From the NCBI RefSeq assembly GCF_019285515.1, contig NZ_CP079095.1:3814501-3878500 (forward strand): DNA of 64,000 nt. Direction: 5' to 3'. Of the stretch, positions 14,801 through 22,865 are shown piece after piece. Position 1 is the first letter of the stretch; the number at the start of each line of letters is the position of its first letter. Under the pieces are notes generated by a model. The model ran no database searches. It had not been told where the DNA came from and saw nothing but the letters and a program-made list of their open reading frames with translations. A program made the position numbers and the translations under genes. This DNA comes from Methylococcus sp. Mc7 (GTDB lineage: Bacteria > Pseudomonadota > Gammaproteobacteria > Methylococcales > Methylococcaceae).

Positions 14801-17239
14801 TTACGGAGTCGAAGGCTCCAACGGCGCCGGCTGGGCATCCGGCTCGCCTTTGTAAAGATTGGTCAGCTTGCGGCGGAACTCGTTGCTGATCGAGGTGATG
14901 TCGCCTTTCTTTTCCACGACCCTCGGCGTGATGAGCACCACCAATTCGGTACGCTCTGGCTTGATCGTCGTAGACCCGAACATCCAGCCGATGAGCGGAA
15001 TTTGGTTCAGGTACGGCAGACCTACTTGACTCTCCGTGCGTTTATCCGAAATCAGGCCTCCCAAAGCCAGCGTCTCGCCATTAGGCACAGCCACCATGCT
15101 CTGTATCTCCCGGTTGGCAAACTGGTAGGTAATTTGATCGCTGCCGACTTTGACTTGAGAGGGCGTAGAAATTGCCTGGAAGATTTCCAGAGAAACCAAA
15201 CCGCCGGCATTGACGCGAGGGCGTATTTGGAGAGTAACGCCAGACTGTTGCTGCTGGAATTGATTGAACTGGGTAGTGCCGATAGTCGCACTTGCGGTCG
15301 TGCCCGTTAGAACCGGCACCTGATCACCCACGTTAATCTTTGCCTGTTGATTATTCAACACCATCAACGAGGGCGAGGAAATCACATTGATCAGATTTTC
15401 CTTCGCCAACATATTGAGCAACACCTTAACGTTTCCACCATTGGCAATTAGCGCATAGCTAAACCCCCCCGCTGCCGCGCCCCCGGTTGTGGTGAGAAAG
15501 TCCTTGATCGGGTTAGCGCTTAGCAGCGGACTGCCAAGCGCCTCTGTGCTGGTACCGCTACTGATCAACCATTTCAACCCGTATTGAAGCTCGTTCGTGA
15601 GGGAAATTTCGACTATGGTTGCATCGATAAGCACCTGTAAAGGCAATACATCAAGCTCTCTGATTACCGCCTCTATTTCCTTCCAATCCTGATTCTTAGC
15701 GATGACGATCAACGCATTATTCGAAGGATCGGCAACGACTCGCGCATTAGCGCCGAGTTGCATCATCGTCGCTCCCTGACCACCCACGCCCTGCCTTCCC
15801 CCGCCGAAGCTGCCGCCGCTGGTGCCGAGGCCGCCACCGCCCAAGCCACCGCCCGACCGGCCAAGCCCGCCCCCGCTTCCGGAGGTTCCCGTACTGCCGC
15901 TAGTTCCACCCAAGCTGGACCCGCTGCCGGTGCCACTGGTCCCCGAGCCTCCTAACGAACTCCCCGAGCCGCCGAAAGAACTGCCCGCCCCCCCATAGCC
16001 GGACGACAACCCGCCAAAACCACCTGCAGCTGCAGAAGCCGAACCGAAGCCGCTGGCGGTTCCAATCCCCACATCCATTCCGGTCAGTCCCGGCGCCAGC
16101 GACGGACCCTGTCTTCCCGCTCCTCCTCCGAAGATTCCGCCCAGCGTACGGGCAAGTTCGGTCGCATCCACATGCTGGCAGCGGTAGACGTGGACGTTAC
16201 CGGTACGCGTGGTGTTGTAGCGGTCGAGTCGCTCGACCCAGTCCTGTACCTCCTGCAGAAGATGCATCTCCGGCGCGACCGCGAGAATGGCGTTGAGGCG
16301 CTCGATGGGGAGGATGCGCAGTACGTTGCCCATGGCGCCCTTGCCGCCCAGCCCCAGGACCTTGGTCAGTTCGTCCGCGATGGTCGGCACGTCGGCGTTC
16401 CTGACCGGATACAGGGCTACCGACATACCCCGCATATAGTCGACGTCGAAAATCTGCACCGCTTCCATGACGCCACCCAGCTCCTCCGCCGTACCGGCGA
16501 CCATGAGCAAATTGCGGGTCTCGTCCATCCGCAGCACCGCTTTGGGCGGCATGATGGGTTCGAGGACCTTCTGCATTTCCGTGGCGCTGATGAAGCGCAG
16601 AGGAATGACCCGCAACTGGTAGCCGGGCTCCATCACCCCCCGGCCGACACCAGGGCCGGAGGCACTGATCGCGGCCTGGGCGTCGGGCTCGATCTTGTAC
16701 ATGCCGCCGTCGCGGATCAGCGCCGCCCCGTTCATGCGCAGCAGCGTTTCCAGCGTCGGGATCATCTCGTCCTCGGTCAGCGGCCGGGTGGTCTGCAGGC
16801 TCACCTTGCCGGAGACCTTGGGACTCAGGACGTAGTTCACCTTCAGCGTATCGCCGAGGATGACCTTGGTGACTTCCGACAGGTCGGCATCGTCGAAATT
16901 GAGGGTGTATTTGCCCTCCTTCCGCGCCGCCGCCCGGCCGCCCCGCTTCCCGGTCATACCGCCGCCAGCGGATGTGCCGGAACCGGGATAGCCGCCGCCG
17001 CTCGAGGACGGCGGATTGACCACCGAGCCTTTCCGCGGGTAATACTCCGTCTTTTTGAGCATATCGGTCTGCGCTTCCGCCAACGGCGAGGGCGAGGGCT
17101 CCGGCGACTCCTTCTCGACTTTCAGGCTGTCCGGCGATACGGGCTTTTTGTAATAGTCGGGCAGCAGCGACTCGCAGCCGCTGAGGCCGAGGGCCGCCGA
17201 TACCGAGACGGCGGCGATTCTTTGAATGAACTTAGGCAT
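14801..17239 (-). CDS. gspD: Type II secretion outer-membrane secretin GspD
   Basis: The 812-aa protein has an N-terminal signal with a lipobox-like LSGC at about residues 19-22, so it may be a lipoprotein. N0-N3 domains follow (TLNFDDADLSEVTKVI, then repeated secretin N folds). The C-terminal secretin domain contains VPVLTG and ends near LGGLISDKRTESQVGLP and ERTELVVLITPRVV. Between N domains, residues about 370-490 are almost only Gly and Ser. The secretin part (roughly 15,360-15,750) is visibly less GC-rich than the flanks. It is the last gene of the minus-strand gsp cluster. Confidence 0.93.
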   Translation of the reverse strand: MPKFIQRIAAVSVSAALGLSGCESLLPDYYKKPVSPDSLKVEKESPEPSPSPLAEAQTDMLKKTEYYPRKGSVVNPPSSSGGGYPGSGTSAGGGMTGKRGGRAAARKEGKYTLNFDDADLSEVTKVILGDTLKVNYVLSPKVSGKVSLQTTRPLTEDEMIPTLETLLRMNGAALIRDGGMYKIEPDAQAAISASGPGVGRGVMEPGYQLRVIPLRFISATEMQKVLEPIMPPKAVLRMDETRNLLMVAGTAEELGGVMEAVQIFDVDYMRGMSVALYPVRNADVPTIADELTKVLGLGGKGAMGNVLRILPIERLNAILAVAPEMHLLQEVQDWVERLDRYNTTRTGNVHVYRCQHVDATELARTLGGIFGGGAGRQGPSLAPGLTGMDVGIGTASGFGSASAAAGGFGGLSSGYGGAGSSFGGSGSSLGGSGTSGTGSGSSLGGTSGSTGTSGSGGGLGRSGGGLGGGGLGTSGGSFGGGRQGVGGQGATMMQLGANARVVADPSNNALIVIAKNQDWKEIEAVIRELDVLPLQVLIDATIVEISLTNELQYGLKWLISSGTSTEALGSPLLSANPIKDFLTTTGGAAAGGFSYALIANGGNVKVLLNMLAKENLINVISSPSLMVLNNQQAKINVGDQVPVLTGTTASATIGTTQFNQFQQQQSGVTLQIRPRVNAGGLVSLEIFQAISTPSQVKVGSDQITYQFANREIQSMVAVPNGETLALGGLISDKRTESQVGLPYLNQIPLIGWMFGSTTIKPERTELVVLITPRVVEKKGDITSISNEFRRKLTNLYKGEPDAQPAPLEPSTP

Positions 17240-17268
17240 GCAATGTCGATTGCAATTCGTTGAACGGG

Positions 17269-17958
17269 TTACTCATCGCTTTGATCCTCTGTATCCTCGG
17301 CACCGTCGCTTTCGATATCCTCATCGGGTTCGACCATTTCGCCATCTTCTTCATCCAGCGTCTCGCCGTCCGGAGGCTGAAGACCGGCGGGCGGCTTCTT
17401 TTCGGGCTTCGCTTCCGCGGGGGGCTGCGGCGCGCGCCCCGCCGCGGCTTTCGGCTTGACCTTCAGGAGCGGGAGCTCCTTGATCTCCCCATCCTGCTGC
17501 ATGACCACGCGATCCATCTTCAGCTCCTTGAGTACCCAGCCGCCGACGACACCGCCTTCCTTGACACGCTTGTACTTGCCCTTAGGGTCGACCAGCAAGG
17601 CGGTTCTCCCGCTGGGCGAAAAAATCATTCCCATCAGCTTGAGGTCCAGCGGAGTGCGGGCGACCGGCGGCGGCGGTTCCTCCACGACCTCCGGCGGCGG
17701 TCTGCGCCCTTCCACGAACAGGGGGCGCTCGACCAGTTCCTCAAACTCGCCGAGGTCCGGAAATTCGAAAGGAGCGAGCTCCGGCTCGTCCGCCGCGGCT
17801 TTGTCCGCGGCCTTTGAAACCTGCGGAATGCGGTGCATCCGGTCCACGCTGTACCACTCGCCCACCAGCAGCAGCCCCAGCCCCGCGCAGACCGCTGCGA
17901 GCAGCAGCGACAGCCTGAGTTCGGAGCTCAGGTTTCCCATGTCCACTCTCATGTTCAT
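17269..17958 (-). CDS. GspC/GspN-like inner-membrane T2SS protein with acidic tail
   Basis: The 229-aa product has a short cytoplasmic N-terminus, one membrane helix (LSLLLAAVCAGLGLLLVG), a Pro-rich periplasmic linker, and a homology-region-like domain (LDLKLMGMIFSPSGRTALLV, then VKEGGVVGGWVLKEL). That is the GspC HR layout, which contacts GspD in known systems. The tail is unusual: about 25 residues with mostly Asp and Glu. No PDZ domain is present. The start ATG overlaps the gspM stop (ATGA). GspN or PilP-like are alternative names. Confidence 0.65.
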   Translation of the reverse strand: MNMRVDMGNLSSELRLSLLLAAVCAGLGLLLVGEWYSVDRMHRIPQVSKAADKAAADEPELAPFEFPDLGEFEELVERPLFVEGRRPPPEVVEEPPPPVARTPLDLKLMGMIFSPSGRTALLVDPKGKYKRVKEGGVVGGWVLKELKMDRVVMQQDGEIKELPLLKVKPKAAAGRAPQPPAEAKPEKKPPAGLQPPDGETLDEEDGEMVEPDEDIESDGAEDTEDQSDE

Positions 17959-18575
17959 GGCGCTTTCTGCGACATATAGCCGACCGCATCGAAGTCGATG
18001 CTCAGCTTGTCCGGCGGCGCCGCCTGCTTCTGGCCGGGCCGGGGGGGGACCCGGATGGGGCGGAGGTTGAGGTTTTCCACGAACAGCACCGGCTGCTCCG
18101 ATTCGATGTCGTACAGCACTTGCCGCAACACTTCGGTGCTGCCGTTCAAACGCACTTTCACCGCGATGCGGGTGAACTGGTCTTCCTTGCGCTCGGGGAT
18201 CACCTGGGTGCTGATCAGTTCGCCTCCCGCGGAGGTCACGGTATCCTTGATGCGCGACTGCAGATCCGCGGCGGCCAGAGCGGGCGTGGCCTGGGAAAAC
18301 AGGTTCTTCGCCTGTTCGCCTTCGCTGCGGATTTCCTCCAGGCGGCTTTCCCAGTAAGACCTTTCGGCCGCCACCGTCTGAAAGCGCTTCAGCCGGAACA
18401 GCAGACTCTCGATCGACTCGTCGTAGCCGGAGGACAGGGCCCACAGCGGCGCCATGATCAATCCGTACAGGGCCAGGATAGCCAGCGCCAGCAAACCCAG
18501 GGCCGCGGCCCTGGACTTACTGACCTGGATTTTCAGGTTGAGCAGGCGCTTCAGAAGACCTCCAATTGACCGCAT
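17955..18575 (-). CDS. gspM: T2SS assembly protein GspM
   Basis: The product (206 aa from the ATG at 18575) has one membrane helix near the N-terminus (LGLLALAILALYGLIMAPLW), a coiled-coil stretch (ESLLFRLKRFQTVAAERSYW), and a small ferredoxin-like periplasmic domain. This is the GspM/PilO-like layout; it pairs with GspL in the inner-membrane platform. The frame is open to 18614, and either start overlaps the end of gspL by 59 to 98 bp; no ribosome site decides between them. Confidence 0.75.
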   Translation of the reverse strand: MRSIGGLLKRLLNLKIQVSKSRAAALGLLALAILALYGLIMAPLWALSSGYDESIESLLFRLKRFQTVAAERSYWESRLEEIRSEGEQAKNLFSQATPALAAADLQSRIKDTVTSAGGELISTQVIPERKEDQFTRIAVKVRLNGSTEVLRQVLYDIESEQPVLFVENLNLRPIRVPPRPGQKQAAPPDKLSIDFDAVGYMSQKAP

Positions 18576-19635
18576 CCGACGCAATCTGGAACCGCTCCAG
18601 GCCATTCGATACATCCTTGGTGACAGGCGACACGAAACTGGTGTTCTTGAATTCCTCCGAGGTCTCCATCCGGGCGATGAGGCTGGATGCCGACGGCGAC
18701 TGCCCCTGGACGACGAGGTGCCCGTCCTTGTACTGGAGGCCGTTCAGCCAGGTGTCGTCCGGCATGACCTTGCTCAGTTCGTTGAGCACGTCCAGCACGA
18801 TCGGATCCTTGCGCTTCTTCTGCGCCAGATACCCCATCTCGTGCGCCATCTGCTCAGCCTCCTGCCGCAGGGCCTCCACTTCCTTGGCCGCCTTGCCCGC
18901 TTTGCGCACCTCGGCCTCGAGCTGGTCGACCCACCGGCTCTTTTTCCAGACCGGCACGATCAGAAGCGCCAGGACCAGCCCCACCGCCAGCCCGGCCAAG
19001 CCGAAATTGAGCCAGCGGTTCCACCGGCTTTTTTTCACGATGAACCGTTCGGGCAACAACTGGTGCGACCGCTTGAAGGGATCCTCGCTCACGTCCACGT
19101 AGTCCGGCTGCCAGCCGGACGCGATCATGGATTCCAGCATCAGATCCAGCCGTTCTTTCGGCACCACGGCGAGATCCACCCGGATCTGCCCCGCCGCCTT
19201 GAGCCGTTCGATCACCCGCGCGCCGAAATAGACCTGGTCGGGCTTGAACGGCGTGAGGCGGTCGAGTTCGAATGCGATGACCTGCTGAAGGTTTTCTTCC
19301 GTCGCCAGAGGCAGCTTGACCACGCGTGTCATGCATTGATCGGGCAGAAGCCGGAAGACCGTCCGGATTTCGGCCAGTTCGGGCTCCGCCTCCAGCAGCC
19401 GGCGCCAAGCCTCGCGGCCGGCGTCGTCCAGCGTGAACGAGCCGAGCGGGCGGGTTCCGTTCGCGGTCCGGTGAACCGCCTCCAGCGTATCCGCCCGCCA
19501 CGTCAGAAATATCCAGGATGTCCGCCCTCCCAACAGGCGCCGGAGGCGATCTGGAACCAGAAAAGCCAGTTCGCCCGCCCACCATCGCAGGAAAGTCTGG
19601 ACATCCAGGTCTATCGGTTTACTGAAATCCACCAT
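18517..19635 (-). CDS. gspL: T2SS inner-membrane platform protein GspL (PilM/PilN-like)
   Basis: The 372-aa product has a cytoplasmic actin-like part including VIAFELDRLTPFKPDQVYF, a single membrane helix (LAGLAVGLVLALLIVPVW) near residue 215, a coiled coil, and a PilN/Fim-like periplasmic domain. The family links the GspE ATPase to the membrane. It starts 43 bp after gspK and overlaps gspM. The annotation rests on architecture and position. Confidence 0.8.
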   Translation of the reverse strand: MVDFSKPIDLDVQTFLRWWAGELAFLVPDRLRRLLGGRTSWIFLTWRADTLEAVHRTANGTRPLGSFTLDDAGREAWRRLLEAEPELAEIRTVFRLLPDQCMTRVVKLPLATEENLQQVIAFELDRLTPFKPDQVYFGARVIERLKAAGQIRVDLAVVPKERLDLMLESMIASGWQPDYVDVSEDPFKRSHQLLPERFIVKKSRWNRWLNFGLAGLAVGLVLALLIVPVWKKSRWVDQLEAEVRKAGKAAKEVEALRQEAEQMAHEMGYLAQKKRKDPIVLDVLNELSKVMPDDTWLNGLQYKDGHLVVQGQSPSASSLIARMETSEEFKNTSFVSPVTKDVSNGLERFQIASDAVNWRSSEAPAQPENPGQ

Positions 19636-19678
19636 GTGCTGAAAAGTCGGTGTCCCTACCCGTCGCTACGGTCCCGCA

Positions 19679-20608
19679 TCAATATCCGGCAATGGCGGGA
19701 AAACCGCCGGAAGGTTCATGTAAACGTGGAATTTTCCAATTTAATATGGAAAACGGCAAATGCTGGGCGTTCTGCTGGCGTTTCAGCACCGCCTCCACGG
19801 CGGCTCTGTCGCCGTCGGGAAGCACCGCTTCGACCCACACACCGTACGCGGTATCGCCCCCCGTCGTCAGTTTGATCGGACTGTTGGCCCGGTTGGCTGG
19901 GATCGGCGGCGGGGCGTTTCCGATGGCGACGGAACGCTGCGCGATATATTCGGCGACCGCTGCTTCGTCGCCCTTGAACACGATGCGCAGCATCTCCGGT
20001 CCGGCCTTGACCGGATTGATGCCGTCGCGCCCGGTGTACACCGTGATCAGCGGCTCGATCCGCTGGTAAACCACGCGGGTCAGGCCGAGTACCTCCATCA
20101 GTTCGTCGGCAACCTGGAACGGCCGGTTGCGCGGCCCCGTTTTCCCCATCGCTTCATATTCGCTGCGCTCGGCGCCGCTGGGCCGTTTGAGGTCATCGGG
20201 GTCGCGCCAGTCCACGATGGCATCCGACAGGCGCTGAGCCAGACCCTCGTCTCCCGTGACCTGCAGGAAGAGCTCCCGCAGCGCGGCGTCCGACGCGGTG
20301 TTCATGTCCAGCTTGCCCTCTTCGTCCAGGACGCGAATCGTCAGGCGGCCCGTGCCCAGCGAGACCGGATAAGGCGTCCCGTCGGTTTTCCAGCGCTTGG
20401 TGGGGTCTCTTTCGACCAGCATGGGCATGGCGTAGTAGATGCCGCCTTCGGCCAACGCGCGCGCCTGGGCCGTACCGCGGACGCTGCTGACCAGTTCCGA
20501 TTCGCGGTGCAAGGTGAGGGAGAAACTTCCGGCCATGATCGTCATGAGCGTCAACATCCACAGGACCAGCACGAGCGCCAAGCCTTTCTGGCCGCAGGCC
20601 CGCGCCAT
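19679..20608 (-). CDS. gspK: T2SS minor pseudopilin GspK
   Basis: The 309-aa product starts with a pseudopilin leader, MARACGQKGLALVLVLWML, then GSFSLTLHRESELV. A long alpha domain with EEGKLDMNTASDAALRELFL and AIVDWRDPDD follows, which is typical of GspK. It caps the pseudopilus tip with GspI and GspJ. The frame is open to 20713, but the ATG at 20608 has GGAG at good spacing and gives the correct leader. A hairpin/T-tract lies directly upstream, so its expression may be separate from gspJ. Confidence 0.9.
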   Translation of the reverse strand: MARACGQKGLALVLVLWMLTLMTIMAGSFSLTLHRESELVSSVRGTAQARALAEGGIYYAMPMLVERDPTKRWKTDGTPYPVSLGTGRLTIRVLDEEGKLDMNTASDAALRELFLQVTGDEGLAQRLSDAIVDWRDPDDLKRPSGAERSEYEAMGKTGPRNRPFQVADELMEVLGLTRVVYQRIEPLITVYTGRDGINPVKAGPEMLRIVFKGDEAAVAEYIAQRSVAIGNAPPPIPANRANSPIKLTTGGDTAYGVWVEAVLPDGDRAAVEAVLKRQQNAQHLPFSILNWKIPRLHEPSGGFPAIAGY

Positions 20609-20654
20609 CACCGTCCGCTCCGGCGAGGATCCGGTCCCTTTCCGGGAACGGGCG

Positions 20655-20713
20655 AAAAAAAAAAAGCGAAGTGGCCGGCGGCAAGGGGGGTGCATAGGGG
20701 GAGAGCCGGCCAC
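20655..20713 (-). terminator. Intrinsic terminator or attenuator between gspJ and gspK
   Basis: On the minus strand the sequence GTGGCCGG (20713-20706) pairs perfectly with CCGGCCAC (20678-20671) across a 27-nt loop. After 5 further bases there is a run of eleven T (20665-20655). It sits in the only long gap (244 bp) of the gsp cluster. The large loop makes it weaker than a textbook terminator. It could be partial, giving different levels of gspE-J and gspK-D. Confidence 0.55.
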
Positions 20714-20852
20714 TCCGTCAAGGGAGAGAGATGAAGACGCATGAACAAGCTACCTTCATATGGCTGGGAACCTTCAGCCACGGACAAGAGTTAACCATGG
20801 TTTTGTATCAGGAGTGTGTTCGCGTGGTAGCGGATTGGTATCCCGGCCGCGT

Positions 20853-21455
20853 TCACCGCGCCATGTCGAGGCGGGGCGCCACCATCAGCGGCGGCCAAGG
20901 ATCCTCGCCTTCCGGCTGGATCGCGACGCGGACCATCCGCGGCATGACCGGTTCGTTCCATTCCTCGACCCAGATCAGGTCGTCGGTCCGTTCGTTCTGT
21001 CCCAGATAGGACAGGCGGAACTGCTCCACGCCTTCCAGGACGAGCACGTCGTCGATGGGCGTGACGGGGTCCTGGGGACTGTTGGTCAATGGGAGGACGG
21101 CGACCCTAAGGTCCGTGCCGTCCTCCCGCTGCGCCAGATACAGCCGGAACCGGTGGAGGCCGCCCCGCACGTAAGCCGGCAAGGTGGACACGAAAGTCAG
21201 CGTTTGCGGACCGCCGCGAAACGCCAGGACCAACCGGTTCATCTCGCCGGGTTCGCGGATCGGAAACGCCGTTGCCAGACGGGCGCGAAGAAACTCCTGC
21301 ACCACCAGGGCGCGGCTGGCCCGCTCCACCGAAACCTCGCCCTTTTCCCACGAAGCGGCCGCCATGCGCAGGCTCGCCGTCAGGATCAGCGACATCACCG
21401 CCAGGAGGCTGGTCGCGATCAGCACCTCGATCAGGGTAAAACCGCGGGACGCCAT
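20853..21455 (-). CDS. gspJ: T2SS minor pseudopilin GspJ
   Basis: The 200-aa product has the prepilin leader ASRGFTLIEVLIATSLLAV immediately after the start. GspO-type peptidase would cut before Phe. The beta-rich remainder with FRLSYLG matches GspJ. The ATG at 21455 lies 2 bp after the gspI stop; the longer open frame upstream is rejected because it would bury the leader. It ends just before the hairpin/T-tract region. Confidence 0.9.
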   Translation of the reverse strand: MASRGFTLIEVLIATSLLAVMSLILTASLRMAAASWEKGEVSVERASRALVVQEFLRARLATAFPIREPGEMNRLVLAFRGGPQTLTFVSTLPAYVRGGLHRFRLYLAQREDGTDLRVAVLPLTNSPQDPVTPIDDVLVLEGVEQFRLSYLGQNERTDDLIWVEEWNEPVMPRMVRVAIQPEGEDPWPPLMVAPRLDMAR

Positions 21456-21457
21456 GG

Positions 21458-21955
21458 TTACATGCGCGGGCCGAAAGGACCGCCCGGCAGGCGGCCGGGG
21501 CCGCCCGCCGGGTTCTCGTTGAACAGCCGCAGGGTACTCAAGGTGACCTCCCGCGGCTCCTCGCCCTCGCCCCACACAACGCTGGCATCCACGGCGAACA
21601 GCTTGAGGCCGGCCAGCGGAGAGCCCGGGGCGGGCTCGTTGTTGGGCCCTATCTGCTGCTGGACCGGGATGGGCATGGGCGCGATCCGTAGAATCCAGCG
21701 GAATTCCTCGCCGAAACGGCCTTCGGTCACGCCGGGCGCCAGCGGCGTTTCCACGCCGACGTCGTCGAGCACCGACTCCGCGGCGATCACGGCGCGGGAA
21801 TACTCCTCGGCAATCCGGGCCGAACGGGTCGCACCGCCGAAAACCCGCATCAGCACGCCCAGCGCGATGGCCATGATGGAAAAAGCCGCCAGCATCTCGA
21901 GCAGCGAGAAGCCGGACTGGGTCCGGAACTCAGGTATTGTCCGATTCTTCCGCAC
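21458..21955 (-). CDS. gspI: T2SS minor pseudopilin GspI
   Basis: The 165-aa product has the leader TQSGFSLLEMLAAFSIMAIA (a short basic segment, then Gly-Phe and a hydrophobic helix). The start codon is GTG at 21955, overlapping gspH by 26 bp, with no clear ribosome site, so coupling is likely. The C-terminus ends in a Gly/Pro-rich tail. Position between gspH and gspJ supports the name. Confidence 0.85.
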   Translation of the reverse strand: MRKNRTIPEFRTQSGFSLLEMLAAFSIMAIALGVLMRVFGGATRSARIAEEYSRAVIAAESVLDDVGVETPLAPGVTEGRFGEEFRWILRIAPMPIPVQQQIGPNNEPAPGSPLAGLKLFAVDASVVWGEGEEPREVTLSTLRLFNENPAGGPGRLPGGPFGPRM

Positions 21956-22385
21956 TGGACGAAATCCTGCCGGTGAGCCAATTGACGTCGATCAGCCGTT
22001 TTCGCCCGCCGGCCTCCAGCGTCACCCGCCCCCCGGTCGAAGAACCGTCCGGAAAGAACAGGATGCTGCCGACCCCTTCGCCCTCGACCTCGCCGGAAGC
22101 GGTGAACAGCTTCAGCCCGACGCCGGAGGGCAGGCCGAAAATTTTGGGGCGGGTACTGACCCGGTAGCGGTGCCCCGGCACGTCGAGCGTGAACCGCACC
22201 TCCTGGCGCCGGCTCAGGGCCTGGCCGCGGGCGAACCTCAGCCCCGAAGCCACGTCGCGGGCGGCGGAGCTGAGTTGGGCGGCTTCGATGGCAGGCATGA
22301 CATTGGGGACCGCGACCGCCATGAGGATTGCGCCGATGCCCAGCACCAGCAGCATTTCCAGCAGGGTGAAGCCACGATCGCGCAT
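21930..22385 (-). CDS. gspH: T2SS minor pseudopilin GspH
   Basis: The 151-aa product begins MRDRGFTLLEMLLVLGIGAI, a very short prepilin leader. The GspH domain includes LRFARGQALSRRQEVRFTLD. The minor pseudopilin sits below the tip complex of the pseudopilus. It starts 12 bp after gspG with GGGG just upstream and overlaps gspI. Confidence 0.9.
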   Translation of the reverse strand: MRDRGFTLLEMLLVLGIGAILMAVAVPNVMPAIEAAQLSSAARDVASGLRFARGQALSRRQEVRFTLDVPGHRYRVSTRPKIFGLPSGVGLKLFTASGEVEGEGVGSILFFPDGSSTGGRVTLEAGGRKRLIDVNWLTGRISSSAEESDNT

Positions 22386-22397
22386 CCCCGGTGCACC

Positions 22398-22829
22398 CTA
22401 CTCCCAGCCGAGGATATCGGCATCCTCGCCTTCGCCGCCCTCGGCGTTGTCCTGGCCGAGCGACCACAGGTCGAACTTGCCGTGCTGTCCCGGCGCGACG
22501 TAATGGAACGGGTTGTTCCAGGGGTCCTGGGGGACCTTCTTCTTGCGCAGGTACGGCCCGTTCCAGACGCGCGCCGTACTGGGCTGTTCGATCAGGGCGT
22601 TCAGCCCTTCGTCGGTGGTGGGGTAACGACCCACGTCCAGCTTGTACATGTCCAGCGACGAGGCCAGCTCTTCGATCTGAAGACGGGCGGTCTTGGACTT
22701 GGACTCGCCCAGATGCTTCATGACCTGGGGACCGACCAGCCCGGCGAGCAGGCCGATGATGGCCAGCACGACCAGCAGTTCGATCAGGGTGAAACCGCTG
22801 CGACTACGGATGGAACGCCTATGCTTCAT
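22398..22829 (-). CDS. gspG: T2SS major pseudopilin GspG
   Basis: The 143-aa product has leader SRSGFTLIELLVVLAIIGLL and the strongly conserved GspG features DMYKLDVGRYPTTDEGLNAL and DPWNNPFHY, followed by the calcium-binding loop region near LWSLGQDN. It is the main subunit of the periplasmic pseudopilus. The C-terminus is a little extended with Glu/Gly/Asp residues. GAGG precedes the ATG. Confidence 0.95.
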   Translation of the reverse strand: MKHRRSIRSRSGFTLIELLVVLAIIGLLAGLVGPQVMKHLGESKSKTARLQIEELASSLDMYKLDVGRYPTTDEGLNALIEQPSTARVWNGPYLRKKKVPQDPWNNPFHYVAPGQHGKFDLWSLGQDNAEGGEGEDADILGWE

Positions 22830-22865
22830 ACGAAAACCTCGAGCAAGAGAAAGGGGGTTGGGGGA

